DNA of 64,000 nt from an uncultured Pelagibacteraceae bacterium (GTDB lineage: Bacteria > Pseudomonadota > Alphaproteobacteria > Pelagibacterales > Pelagibacteraceae): NCBI GenBank assembly GCA_902515185.1, contig CABXTN010000001.1:47442-111441 (forward strand). The letters are read 5' to 3'. A program made the translations under genes and the position numbers. Within the stretch, counting starts at the first letter, position 1. Each line of letters begins with the position of its first letter. The notes under the pieces were generated by a model. That model was not told where the DNA came from. It was given only the letters and a program-made list of their open reading frames with translations, and searched no databases. This document shows positions 10,365 to 18,743 of this stretch, piece after piece.

Positions 10365-11354
10365 ATGATTAGAACAGGAAAATATCCAAATTTAAGACTT
10401 AGGAGAAATCGTAGAAATACTTGGGTAAGAAGGCTGGTAAGAGAGAATACGCTTTCTACAGACGATCTTATTCAGCCAATATTTATTGTTGAAGGAAGAA
10501 ATAAAAAGATCCCAATAAAAACAATGCCAGGAATTTTTAGGTATTCTTTAGATAAACTTGATACATATGTAAAAAATTTAATTAACTTAGGAATACCTTT
10601 GATTGCTTTATTTCCATACATCGAAAAAAAATATAAAGACAGTTATGGATCAGAAGCGTTAAATAAAAATAATCTTATTTGCAGAGCTACTCATTTAATT
10701 AAAAAAAAATTTAAAGATAAAATCGGTGTTATGTGTGACGTTGCATTAGATCCATATACATCACATGGTCATGATGGAATTTTAAAATCAAATTATGTTG
10801 ATAACGATGAAACTATTAGATTTTTAATTGAACAATCTCTTATACAAGCAAAAGCAGGATGTGATATCATTGCTCCATCAGATATGATGGATGGAAGAAT
10901 TGGATTAATTAGAAAAGCTCTTGAAAAAAATAATTTTAAGGATGTTAAAATATTGTCATATGCTGTTAAGTATGCTTCCAGTTTTTATGGGCCCTTTAGA
11001 GATGCTGTTGGATCTAAAAGTCTTCTAAAAAGCGATAAAAAAAATTATCAAATGGATTTTAGCAACAGTGATGAAGCATTGAGAGAAGTGTCACTTGATA
11101 TAAAAGAAGGTGCTGATATGGTTATGGTAAAGCCAGGATTGCCTTACTTGGATATAATTAAAATCGTTAAAGAAAAATTTAAAATACCTGTTATTGGATA
11201 TCAGGTTTCAGGTGAGTATAGTATAATCATGAACTCTATTAACAAAGGTATTGTTGATGATAAAATTATAGAGGAAACTTTAGTAAGTTTTAAAAGAGCA
11301 GGAGCAAATGCTATAATTACGTATTTTGCTGAAAAAATAGCAAAAAAACTCTAA
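10365..11354 (+). CDS. hemB: Delta-aminolevulinic acid dehydratase (porphobilinogen synthase)
   Basis: DVALDPYTSHGHDG, APSDMMDGRIG, MVMVKPGLPYLDII. Confidence 0.97.
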   Translation: MIRTGKYPNLRLRRNRRNTWVRRLVRENTLSTDDLIQPIFIVEGRNKKIPIKTMPGIFRYSLDKLDTYVKNLINLGIPLIALFPYIEKKYKDSYGSEALNKNNLICRATHLIKKKFKDKIGVMCDVALDPYTSHGHDGILKSNYVDNDETIRFLIEQSLIQAKAGCDIIAPSDMMDGRIGLIRKALEKNNFKDVKILSYAVKYASSFYGPFRDAVGSKSLLKSDKKNYQMDFSNSDEALREVSLDIKEGADMVMVKPGLPYLDIIKIVKEKFKIPVIGYQVSGEYSIIMNSINKGIVDDKIIEETLVSFKRAGANAIITYFAEKIAKKL

Positions 11355-11355
11355 A

Positions 11356-12036
11356 TTATTTTAAAATATTTATGAAGTTTGTTCTTTGCAAAGGTTGACT
11401 TAAATTGTTTGGATTTAATATATTTTTATCTAAATAATTACTAACTAATTTTATACCCTTAATAAATTCATTTTGATCTTTTTCAATTAAATCTTTATCA
11501 ACAAGAAAATTTGGAACTATTTTTTTTTCTGTAGAAGACTCGACAAAATATTCGATTTTGGTATCAGTGATATTTTTATTTACAATTTTATCTATATTTA
11601 AATCGTAACCTAAGACTTTTAATAATTCTAATTCCCAAAGAATGTATTTTTTTAACCAATCATCATTTTTAATAAAATTAAAAAAATCTTTTATTAGAAT
11701 AAAAACTTTCAAATTTTTTTGATTTTCAGCATTAAGAAGTCTAATCATGCTCATTGCTGACTCAATACAGTGTAGTTTCTTTTTATTGCCAAAATAAAGA
11801 GGTGTCTCTGCTTGAATAATTTCTAATTTAAACGAACCAATATTTGTCTCTGTTTTACTTTTATAACTTAAATAAAATTTATTACCTACCTGAAGATAAC
11901 CTTTTATTTTTTTTGATGATGCACCAAAAATAATTCCTGTAGATTTACCGTGATCATGCGTAAAAAATTCACTAATAATAGAATTTTCATTATATTTAAC
12001 CTTTGACAATAAAAAACCCTGGTCATCCCAATTCAT
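11356..12036 (-). CDS. recO: DNA repair protein RecO
   Basis: N-terminal OB-fold 'WDDQGFLLSKVKYNENSIISEFFTHDHGKSTGIIFGASSK'; downstream of rnc. Confidence 0.87.
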   Translation of the reverse strand: MNWDDQGFLLSKVKYNENSIISEFFTHDHGKSTGIIFGASSKKIKGYLQVGNKFYLSYKSKTETNIGSFKLEIIQAETPLYFGNKKKLHCIESAMSMIRLLNAENQKNLKVFILIKDFFNFIKNDDWLKKYILWELELLKVLGYDLNIDKIVNKNITDTKIEYFVESSTEKKIVPNFLVDKDLIEKDQNEFIKGIKLVSNYLDKNILNPNNLSQPLQRTNFINILK

Positions 12037-12695
12037 AAAACTTTTAATTTTTTTAGTAACGATGTAGCAGCATCTTGTTCGGCAATTTTTTTTGAATTAC
12101 CAGAGCCCTCTACACCTTTGGATGATTTGATTTTAACCTCTGTATAGAATACAGGTTTATGCTTAGGTCCTTTTATTGATATAAGTTTATATTTAGGTAA
12201 AATTTTAAATTTTTTTAAAGAGAATTCTTGTAGCTTCGTTTTAGAGTCAACTTTTGTTTCTTTAGTGCTCAATATGAAATCTTTCCAGTATTTTAAAATG
12301 AAATTTTCCACTACTTTTATTCCTTGATCAATAAAAATTGCACCAATAAGAGCTTCACAGGAGTCAGAAATAATTTTATCCTCAATTTTATAATTTGCAG
12401 TTTTTCTTGTGCTCGTTTTAATATATTCAGAAAGATTAAGACTATTACCAATGGCTAAGCAAATATTTTTGTTAACAAGAGATGCGTATTTTTTATCTAA
12501 AGTCCCTTCAGTATCGTTGGGATATATCTCAAATATTTTTTTTGAAATTATAAAACCTAAAACCCGATCTCCTAAAAATTCAAGTTTTTCGTTATTATTA
12601 ATTGAGTCTAAACTCTTATGGACAAAAGATCTTTGCAACAATTCTTTGTCTTTAAATTTAACCTCTATTTTTTTTTCAAGAATGCTTAATTTCAT
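12033..12695 (-). CDS. rnc: Ribonuclease III
   Basis: NNEKLEFLGDRVLGFIIS signature; C-terminal dsRBD 'GSGNSKKIAEQDAATSLL'. Confidence 0.96.
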   Translation of the reverse strand: MKLSILEKKIEVKFKDKELLQRSFVHKSLDSINNNEKLEFLGDRVLGFIISKKIFEIYPNDTEGTLDKKYASLVNKNICLAIGNSLNLSEYIKTSTRKTANYKIEDKIISDSCEALIGAIFIDQGIKVVENFILKYWKDFILSTKETKVDSKTKLQEFSLKKFKILPKYKLISIKGPKHKPVFYTEVKIKSSKGVEGSGNSKKIAEQDAATSLLKKLKVL

Positions 12696-12705
12696 AAGAT
12701 ATCTA

Positions 12706-13434
12706 CTAATTTATTTTTTTAAAAAATCTATCAAATCTTATCAATTCACCCCACCTCCAAATTTCAAAAATACTTCCCTTTTTGGAGTCTGATGAAAAAA
12801 AGATAAACCTAGCTTTGCCAACCAAATTATCCCGATGCACATATCCAACGCTTGATAAAAATCTGCTATCTTTAGAGCAATCTCTATTATCACCTAAAAA
12901 AAAGTAATGATTTTTAGGCACCTCAAATAAGTCAGTATTTTGTAAAGTAAAATTACTAAAGTATGCAGTGTTAAATTTTGTTCCACTAGGTAATTTCTCA
13001 GTAAAAAAATTACTGTTGACTTTACTATCTCCACAAAAGACAGATTCCTTTTTGCTATTTAGATCCTTAAATATTTCCAAATTATTAAGAAAAAGATTAC
13101 CATCAATAAATTGAATTTTATCTCCAGGTAATCCAATCAATCTTTTAATATAATCTGTTCTATTGTCAGCAGGAGTTTTGAAAACAATTACATCTCCTCT
13201 TTCAGGATTGTTATGTAGAATTCTACCTTTAAAAATAGGTGGGCTAAAAGGAAATGAATGTTTGCTAAAACCATAGGTATATTTGGTTACAAACAACCTA
13301 TCACCTACTAGTAAATTTGGCTCCATAGAGGATGACGGTATGTAAAATGGTTGAATTAATAGCGATCTAATAAATAGAGCAATTATTAAGGCATAAATTA
13401 TTGTAAGTGTATTTTCAATTATAATTTTTTTCAT
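12706..13434 (-). CDS. lepB: Signal peptidase I
   Basis: PFYIPSSSMEPNLLVGDRLFVTKY; RGDVIVFKTP..YIKRLIGLPGD; FFLGDNRDCSKDSR. Confidence 0.96.
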   Translation of the reverse strand: MKKIIIENTLTIIYALIIALFIRSLLIQPFYIPSSSMEPNLLVGDRLFVTKYTYGFSKHSFPFSPPIFKGRILHNNPERGDVIVFKTPADNRTDYIKRLIGLPGDKIQFIDGNLFLNNLEIFKDLNSKKESVFCGDSKVNSNFFTEKLPSGTKFNTAYFSNFTLQNTDLFEVPKNHYFFLGDNRDCSKDSRFLSSVGYVHRDNLVGKARFIFFSSDSKKGSIFEIWRWGELIRFDRFFKKIN

Positions 13435-13823
13435 TTTTTAATACCTTTTAATATTACAAAAGCAATAGAATGCTTACTTTCGTCTGATAAAGATAAAAAA
13501 ATTTTGAAATTTTTTAATTTAATTTTTTCATAGATAAGCGATTTAACTTTTTTATTCACTTTAATAATTGGTTTACCCAATCTATTATTGGTTACTGATA
13601 TATCTGAAAAATTTATACCTTTTCTAAAACCAATTCCCAAAGATTTAACAAAAGCTTCTTTAGCAGCAAATCTTTTCGCAAAAAAGTTAACTTTATTTTT
13701 CATAGATTTAGATTTATTAATTTCATAAATTGAATATATTCTTTTTACAAATTTATCATTTTTAATTGATAATTTTATTCTTGAATTCTCAACTATGTCT
13801 ACGCCATTACCTATAAGTTCCAT
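13431..13823 (-). CDS. acpS: Holo-[acyl-carrier-protein] synthase
   Basis: GNGVDIVENSRI, FAKRFAAKEAFVKSLG; start trimmed to internal Met (MELIGNG), just after the pdxJ stop. Confidence 0.9.
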   Translation of the reverse strand: MELIGNGVDIVENSRIKLSIKNDKFVKRIYSIYEINKSKSMKNKVNFFAKRFAAKEAFVKSLGIGFRKGINFSDISVTNNRLGKPIIKVNKKVKSLIYEKIKLKNFKIFLSLSDESKHSIAFVILKGIKK

Positions 13824-13824
13824 A

Positions 13825-14541
13825 TCATCTACAAATTTTTTTAAATTTTTTAATAACTTTTGAAATCCCAAAAAAAATTGACTCACCAACAATAAAATGA
13901 CCTATATTAAACTCTTTTATATTTTTGACTTTAGATAAAATAATAGCTGTTTCATAATCAAGTCCGTGACCAGCATGTACTTCCAAACCAATAGTATTAG
14001 CATATTCACTACATGTAATAAAATTTTTAAGATCTTTACTTATATTTCTTTTTGCTTTTACTTTTCTAGACAGACCCCCGGTATGAAGCTCTACACACTT
14101 AACGCCTAATAATTTTGATAATCTAATATCATTTTTTTTTGGATTTATAAATAAACTGGTTCTTATTTTATTATTATTTAATATTTTGATTATTTTTAAT
14201 ATATTTCGATTATTCTTTCTTAAATCTAAACCGCCTTCTGTTGTGACCTCTTTTCTCTTTTCTGGAACTATACAAACATAATTAGGTTTATACTTTAAAG
14301 CTATTTTAAGCATTTTAAAATTTGCGGCCATTTCTAAATTAATAGGTATAGATTTTAATTTTGACAAAAATTTAATATCTTCGTCCTTGATGTGACGTCT
14401 ATCTTCTCTTAAATGAACAGTGATTAAATTTGCTCCATTCTTCATTACAAACTTAGCAGCATTAACAACATTGGGGTGACCTTCTCCCCTTGCATTTCTT
14501 AAGGTTGCTACGTGATCTATATTTATTCCTAGACGTATCAT
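13825..14541 (-). CDS. pdxJ: Pyridoxine 5'-phosphate synthase
   Basis: LGINIDHVATLRNARGEGHPNVV, VHLREDRRHIKDED, EVHAGHGLDYETA. Confidence 0.97.
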   Translation of the reverse strand: MIRLGINIDHVATLRNARGEGHPNVVNAAKFVMKNGANLITVHLREDRRHIKDEDIKFLSKLKSIPINLEMAANFKMLKIALKYKPNYVCIVPEKRKEVTTEGGLDLRKNNRNILKIIKILNNNKIRTSLFINPKKNDIRLSKLLGVKCVELHTGGLSRKVKAKRNISKDLKNFITCSEYANTIGLEVHAGHGLDYETAIILSKVKNIKEFNIGHFIVGESIFFGISKVIKKFKKICR

Positions 14542-15128
14542 TTAATAAATCTACTACCAGGGCTAACGATAGGTATTTTTTTTAGTGATAGTGGAATTTT
14601 ATTATTTTTATATGTTGGAATATTTATTTTTACTTGAGAAATAATATTTTTACCTTTAATTTTGAAAGATTTTCTATCAGATCTATCAATTATAGCAGCA
14701 AAACCTATGTGCTTGGCTTTGTATTTATTGATTAATTTCACACATTCAAGACTTGATTTTCCTGTTGTAATAACATCTTCAACTATCAAAACTTTTGAAT
14801 TTGGTTTAATTGTAAATCCTCTTCTTAGTTTAAATTTTCCTTTAACTCTCTCACAAAAAATAGTTTCTTTATTTAAAATTCTCCCAATCTCATAACCTAT
14901 AATTATACCACCCATTGCAGGTGATAAAATTATGTCAATTTTATTAAATTTTTTTTTAATTTTCTCAGCAAGAGAGTTACATATCTTCGAAGCTAAAGCT
15001 GGTTTTCTTAATAACATTGCACACTGTACATATTTAGAAGAATGTAATCCTGAGGATAAAATAAAATGACCTTCTAAAAGTGCCCTAGTTTTTTTTAAAA
15101 CCACCAAAGAGTCTTTTAAAGAAAGCAT
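14538..15128 (-). CDS. pyrE: Orotate phosphoribosyltransferase
   Basis: GHFILSSGLHSSKYVQCA; PRPP-binding VLIVEDVITTGKSS. Confidence 0.93.
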   Translation of the reverse strand: MLSLKDSLVVLKKTRALLEGHFILSSGLHSSKYVQCAMLLRKPALASKICNSLAEKIKKKFNKIDIILSPAMGGIIIGYEIGRILNKETIFCERVKGKFKLRRGFTIKPNSKVLIVEDVITTGKSSLECVKLINKYKAKHIGFAAIIDRSDRKSFKIKGKNIISQVKINIPTYKNNKIPLSLKKIPIVSPGSRFIK

Positions 15129-16830
15129 ATTTTTTATTTTTGTGTCTAATAATTTTAAAGTTATATTCTTTTTGTTTTAACTCACTAATAAGTTTTGTAA
15201 AGTTTTTCAAATCATGAATTATAAGGTTAAACCTAAAATTAATAGTTTTTTTCGTTTTTTCAACCATCTCTACACTTGAAATATTTACATTATTTAATCC
15301 TATCATAGTTGTTACATCTCCAAGCTTACCTGGTTGATCGGACAGAGATATCCATAAAGTAGTATTATATCTTTTGGTTTTAATAGATTTTGAATTTTCT
15401 TTGTATTGCCAATATCGTCTTATGGCTGCACGAGCTTTACCAGTTTTAGTTAATGATAACCAATGAAGTGAAGGTGAAACTTTTTTTGATGTTATTATTT
15501 TTACAACATCACCATTTCTTAAAATTGATTGTAATGGAGATTCTTTTCCATTAATTTCAGAGCCAATAGCAGTATCTCCAATTTGTGTATGTACTGCGTA
15601 AGCAAAATCTATTGGTGTTGCATCCTTAGGTAATTTAATAACAGATCCTTTTGGTGTAAAACAAAATACATTTTCTTGGAACATTTGGAGTTTCGTATAC
15701 TCATAAAAATCTTCAGGATTTTGATTTTTTTCAATTATTTCAACTAAATCAGCTAACCAATCATATTCCTTCCAGGTTAAAGAATTAAATTTTTCCGATG
15801 ATTTATATTTCCAATGAGAGGCCACACCTCTTTGCGCAAACTCGTGCATTTGCATTGTACGCAATTGGATTTCTATAGGTCTTTTATTTGGACCGATGAT
15901 GGCAGTATGTAATGATTGATATTTATTTATTTTTGGAGATGAAATATAATCCTTAAATCTTCCTGGTATACAATTCCATTTATTGTGAAATAGACCTAGT
16001 GATTTATAACAGTCAGAAGTTTCTTTAACTATTATTCTAAAGCCCATAATATCCGTAATTTGTTCTAGTGATATTCTTTTATTCTGCATCTTCCGCCATA
16101 GAGAAAAAGGTGTTTTTTCTCGACCGATTATTTCTGCTGTTAAGTTGTTGACTCTAAGTAATTTATAGAACTCATCCGCTACAGAATTAAAACTAATAAG
16201 ATTATTTTCTTTAATTCTATCCAGTCTATCTTTAATAAGTTTTCTCGCACTTGGATTTAGGACTTCAAATGAAAGATCTTCAAGTTCGTCTCTAATTCTA
16301 TTCATGCCCATTCTATCAGCTAAGGGAGAATAGATTTCCATCGTTTCTTTAGCAATCCTCTCTCTTTTTTCATTTTTCTCAATTGAACTTATTGTTCTCA
16401 TATTATGAAGTCTGTCAGCTATTTTTACTAATAAAACTCTTATATCTTTAGAGGTTGCAAGGATTAATTTTCTAAAATTTTCTGCCCTAGAGTTTACTTT
16501 TGCTTGATTTTCAAGTTCTGAAATTTTGGTTACACCTTCAACTAAATCAGCAACTTCTTCACCAAATTCATCTTTAATTGTTTGGTAAGTTGCGTGTGTA
16601 TCTTCTATTGTATCATGTAATAAACCAGTAGCTATTGTGGCGCTATCTAATTTTAATTCAGTCAAGATGTTAGCAACAGCAACAGGATGTATTACATAAG
16701 GATCGCCCGAATATCTTTTTTGATTTCCATGAGCTTTAACAGCAAAATTATATGCTTTATCTAAAGTTTCTGGATTTAGGAATTTATTATATAATTTAAT
16801 TTTGTTTATTAAATCATTAGATTTTAACAT
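15085..16830 (-). CDS. spoT: RelA/SpoT-type (p)ppGpp synthetase/hydrolase, shortened C-terminal region
   Basis: HD domain (LLHDTIEDT, ADRLHNMRT), synthetase (GFRIIV..FKDYISSPKINKYQSLHT), TGS, ACT-like C-term; 581 aa. Confidence 0.95.
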   Translation of the reverse strand: MLKSNDLINKIKLYNKFLNPETLDKAYNFAVKAHGNQKRYSGDPYVIHPVAVANILTELKLDSATIATGLLHDTIEDTHATYQTIKDEFGEEVADLVEGVTKISELENQAKVNSRAENFRKLILATSKDIRVLLVKIADRLHNMRTISSIEKNEKRERIAKETMEIYSPLADRMGMNRIRDELEDLSFEVLNPSARKLIKDRLDRIKENNLISFNSVADEFYKLLRVNNLTAEIIGREKTPFSLWRKMQNKRISLEQITDIMGFRIIVKETSDCYKSLGLFHNKWNCIPGRFKDYISSPKINKYQSLHTAIIGPNKRPIEIQLRTMQMHEFAQRGVASHWKYKSSEKFNSLTWKEYDWLADLVEIIEKNQNPEDFYEYTKLQMFQENVFCFTPKGSVIKLPKDATPIDFAYAVHTQIGDTAIGSEINGKESPLQSILRNGDVVKIITSKKVSPSLHWLSLTKTGKARAAIRRYWQYKENSKSIKTKRYNTTLWISLSDQPGKLGDVTTMIGLNNVNISSVEMVEKTKKTINFRFNLIIHDLKNFTKLISELKQKEYNFKIIRHKNKKYAFFKRLFGGFKKN

Positions 16831-16850
16831 ACATTATTATATCACTTTTT

Positions 16851-17366
16851 TTAATCAACTGTAATAGATCTTAAATGACTCGTGTCAATTTGCTTAATTA
16901 ATTGAGATATTTTTATATTTGATTTCGGATGTTTCCAGTTTTTGGATATTTCAAACAATGGTATTAAAACAAAGTTTCTATTATGTAGTCTTGGATGTGG
17001 TGTAATCATACTGATCTTATTATCCTTTATTTTTAGGCATTTTTGATCAAAATCAAGAATATCAATGTCACATTCTCTAGGTGAATTTTTTTTTCTTACT
17101 TTTCTTCCTAAAATTTTCTCAATATTTTTTACGTAGTGCAATAGATCAATAGGTTTAAGATAAGTTTCACCTTCTAAAACAATATTGACAAAACTTGGTT
17201 TTTTTGGATCTGGCCAAGATTTTGTTATGTAATAATTTGAAACTTTAATTATTTCGAAATAATCATTTTGATTGAGAAAATATTTAGCAATTTCAATATT
17301 ATGTTTTTTGTTACCTAAATTGGATCCTATTCCTAAAAAAACTTTGTTAACTTGTTTTTCTAACAT
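16851..17366 (-). CDS. folK: 2-amino-4-hydroxy-6-hydroxymethyldihydropteridine pyrophosphokinase
   Basis: [55 protein letters not shown]; start trimmed to internal Met, start uncertain. Confidence 0.9.
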   Translation of the reverse strand: MLEKQVNKVFLGIGSNLGNKKHNIEIAKYFLNQNDYFEIIKVSNYYITKSWPDPKKPSFVNIVLEGETYLKPIDLLHYVKNIEKILGRKVRKKNSPRECDIDILDFDQKCLKIKDNKISMITPHPRLHNRNFVLIPLFEISKNWKHPKSNIKISQLIKQIDTSHLRSITVD

Positions 17367-17817
17367 ATCTAGCTCGATCTCTTTGCCAATCTTTTGTTTT
17401 TTTTGACTGTCTTTTGTCATATTGTTTTTTTCCTTTTGCAACAGCAATTTCAACTTTTGCTTTTCCTCTTTTAAAATAAATTTTTGTAGGAATTAAAGTA
17501 AAACCTTCTCTATTAATTTTCCCTATAAGTTTATTTATTTCATTCTTATTTAAAAGTAGTTTTCTATCATCTGTAGGATTATGATTTGTTGAGCTTGCAT
17601 TTTTATATAAAGGAATGTGTGAATTCATTAAAAAAATTTCACCGTATCGTTCTATTCCGTAAGCTTCTGAAATATTAACTTTACCTGTTCTAATAGACTT
17701 GATTTCTGATCCTTTAAGAGCAATGCCTGCTTCATATACACTTTCAAAAAAATAATTAAAACTTGCTTTTCTATTTACTGAAATTATTTTTAAACCATAG
17801 CTGGTTTTTTTTTTCAT
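17347..17817 (-). CDS. smpB: SsrA-binding protein SmpB
   Basis: [29 protein letters not shown]...[19 protein letters not shown]. Confidence 0.96.
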   Translation of the reverse strand: MKKKTSYGLKIISVNRKASFNYFFESVYEAGIALKGSEIKSIRTGKVNISEAYGIERYGEIFLMNSHIPLYKNASSTNHNPTDDRKLLLNKNEINKLIGKINREGFTLIPTKIYFKRGKAKVEIAVAKGKKQYDKRQSKKTKDWQRDRARYVRKTS

Positions 17818-18701
17818 TAACTAATTAGTTTAGCTGATTGTAGTGCTATCTTTACCTTATCCTGAGTGTCATTACTGATATTTACTAATGGTAATCTAAT
17901 TTCGTCATTACATAAACCTAAAAGTTTCGCGGCATATTTGGCGGGTGCTGGATTACTTTCTATAAATAAAGATTTATGTAATGGCTGTAGTATTTGATCA
18001 ATTTTTGCTGCTTCTGCAATTTCATTGTCTGATTTTGACTTTGAGTATTTTTGCATATCTGAACATAGTTTAGGAGCAATATTGGCAGTGACAGAAATTA
18101 TTCCCACCCCTCCTCTTTTATTAAATTCAAAAGCAAGTCCATCTTCACCTGTAAGCTGAATAAATTCTGGTCCTAACTTTTTAATCGATTGATCCAGTCT
18201 ATTGAGATCGCCTGTCGCATCCTTTACACCTGCAATATTTTTAAGTTCAAATAATCTAGCCATTGTATCTACCGACATATCGATTACACATCTGCTCGGA
18301 ATATTATAAATAATTATTGGGAGACTTGTGTTGTCATTTATAGCTTTATAATGCTGATATAACCCTTCTTGTGTTGGTTTGTTATAGTACGGTGTAACAA
18401 CGAGTGCACCATCAGCGCCTACCTTTTCAGCATGTTTGGTTAATGAAATGGCTTCATCTGTAGAATTAGAGCCTGTGCCAGCTATCACTGGTATCTTACC
18501 ATTAGATTCTTTGATACAAAGTTCGATCACCTTCTGGTGCTCATCATGATCTAATGTTGGGGACTCACCGGTTGTACCAGCTGGAACAAGTCCGTTGGTA
18601 CCATTTTCTAGGTGAAAATGAATAATTTTAATATAAGCTTCAATATCAAGCTTATTATTTTTAAATGGAGTTATTAAAGCAACATTTGAACCTTTAAACA
18701 T
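17817..18701 (-). CDS. dapA: 4-hydroxy-tetrahydrodipicolinate synthase
   Basis: [48 protein letters not shown]. Confidence 0.95.
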   Translation of the reverse strand: MFKGSNVALITPFKNNKLDIEAYIKIIHFHLENGTNGLVPAGTTGESPTLDHDEHQKVIELCIKESNGKIPVIAGTGSNSTDEAISLTKHAEKVGADGALVVTPYYNKPTQEGLYQHYKAINDNTSLPIIIYNIPSRCVIDMSVDTMARLFELKNIAGVKDATGDLNRLDQSIKKLGPEFIQLTGEDGLAFEFNKRGGVGIISVTANIAPKLCSDMQKYSKSKSDNEIAEAAKIDQILQPLHKSLFIESNPAPAKYAAKLLGLCNDEIRLPLVNISNDTQDKVKIALQSAKLIS

Positions 18702-18743
18702 AAATACTTATAACATAAATTATAGATTCATTTACAAAAAATT

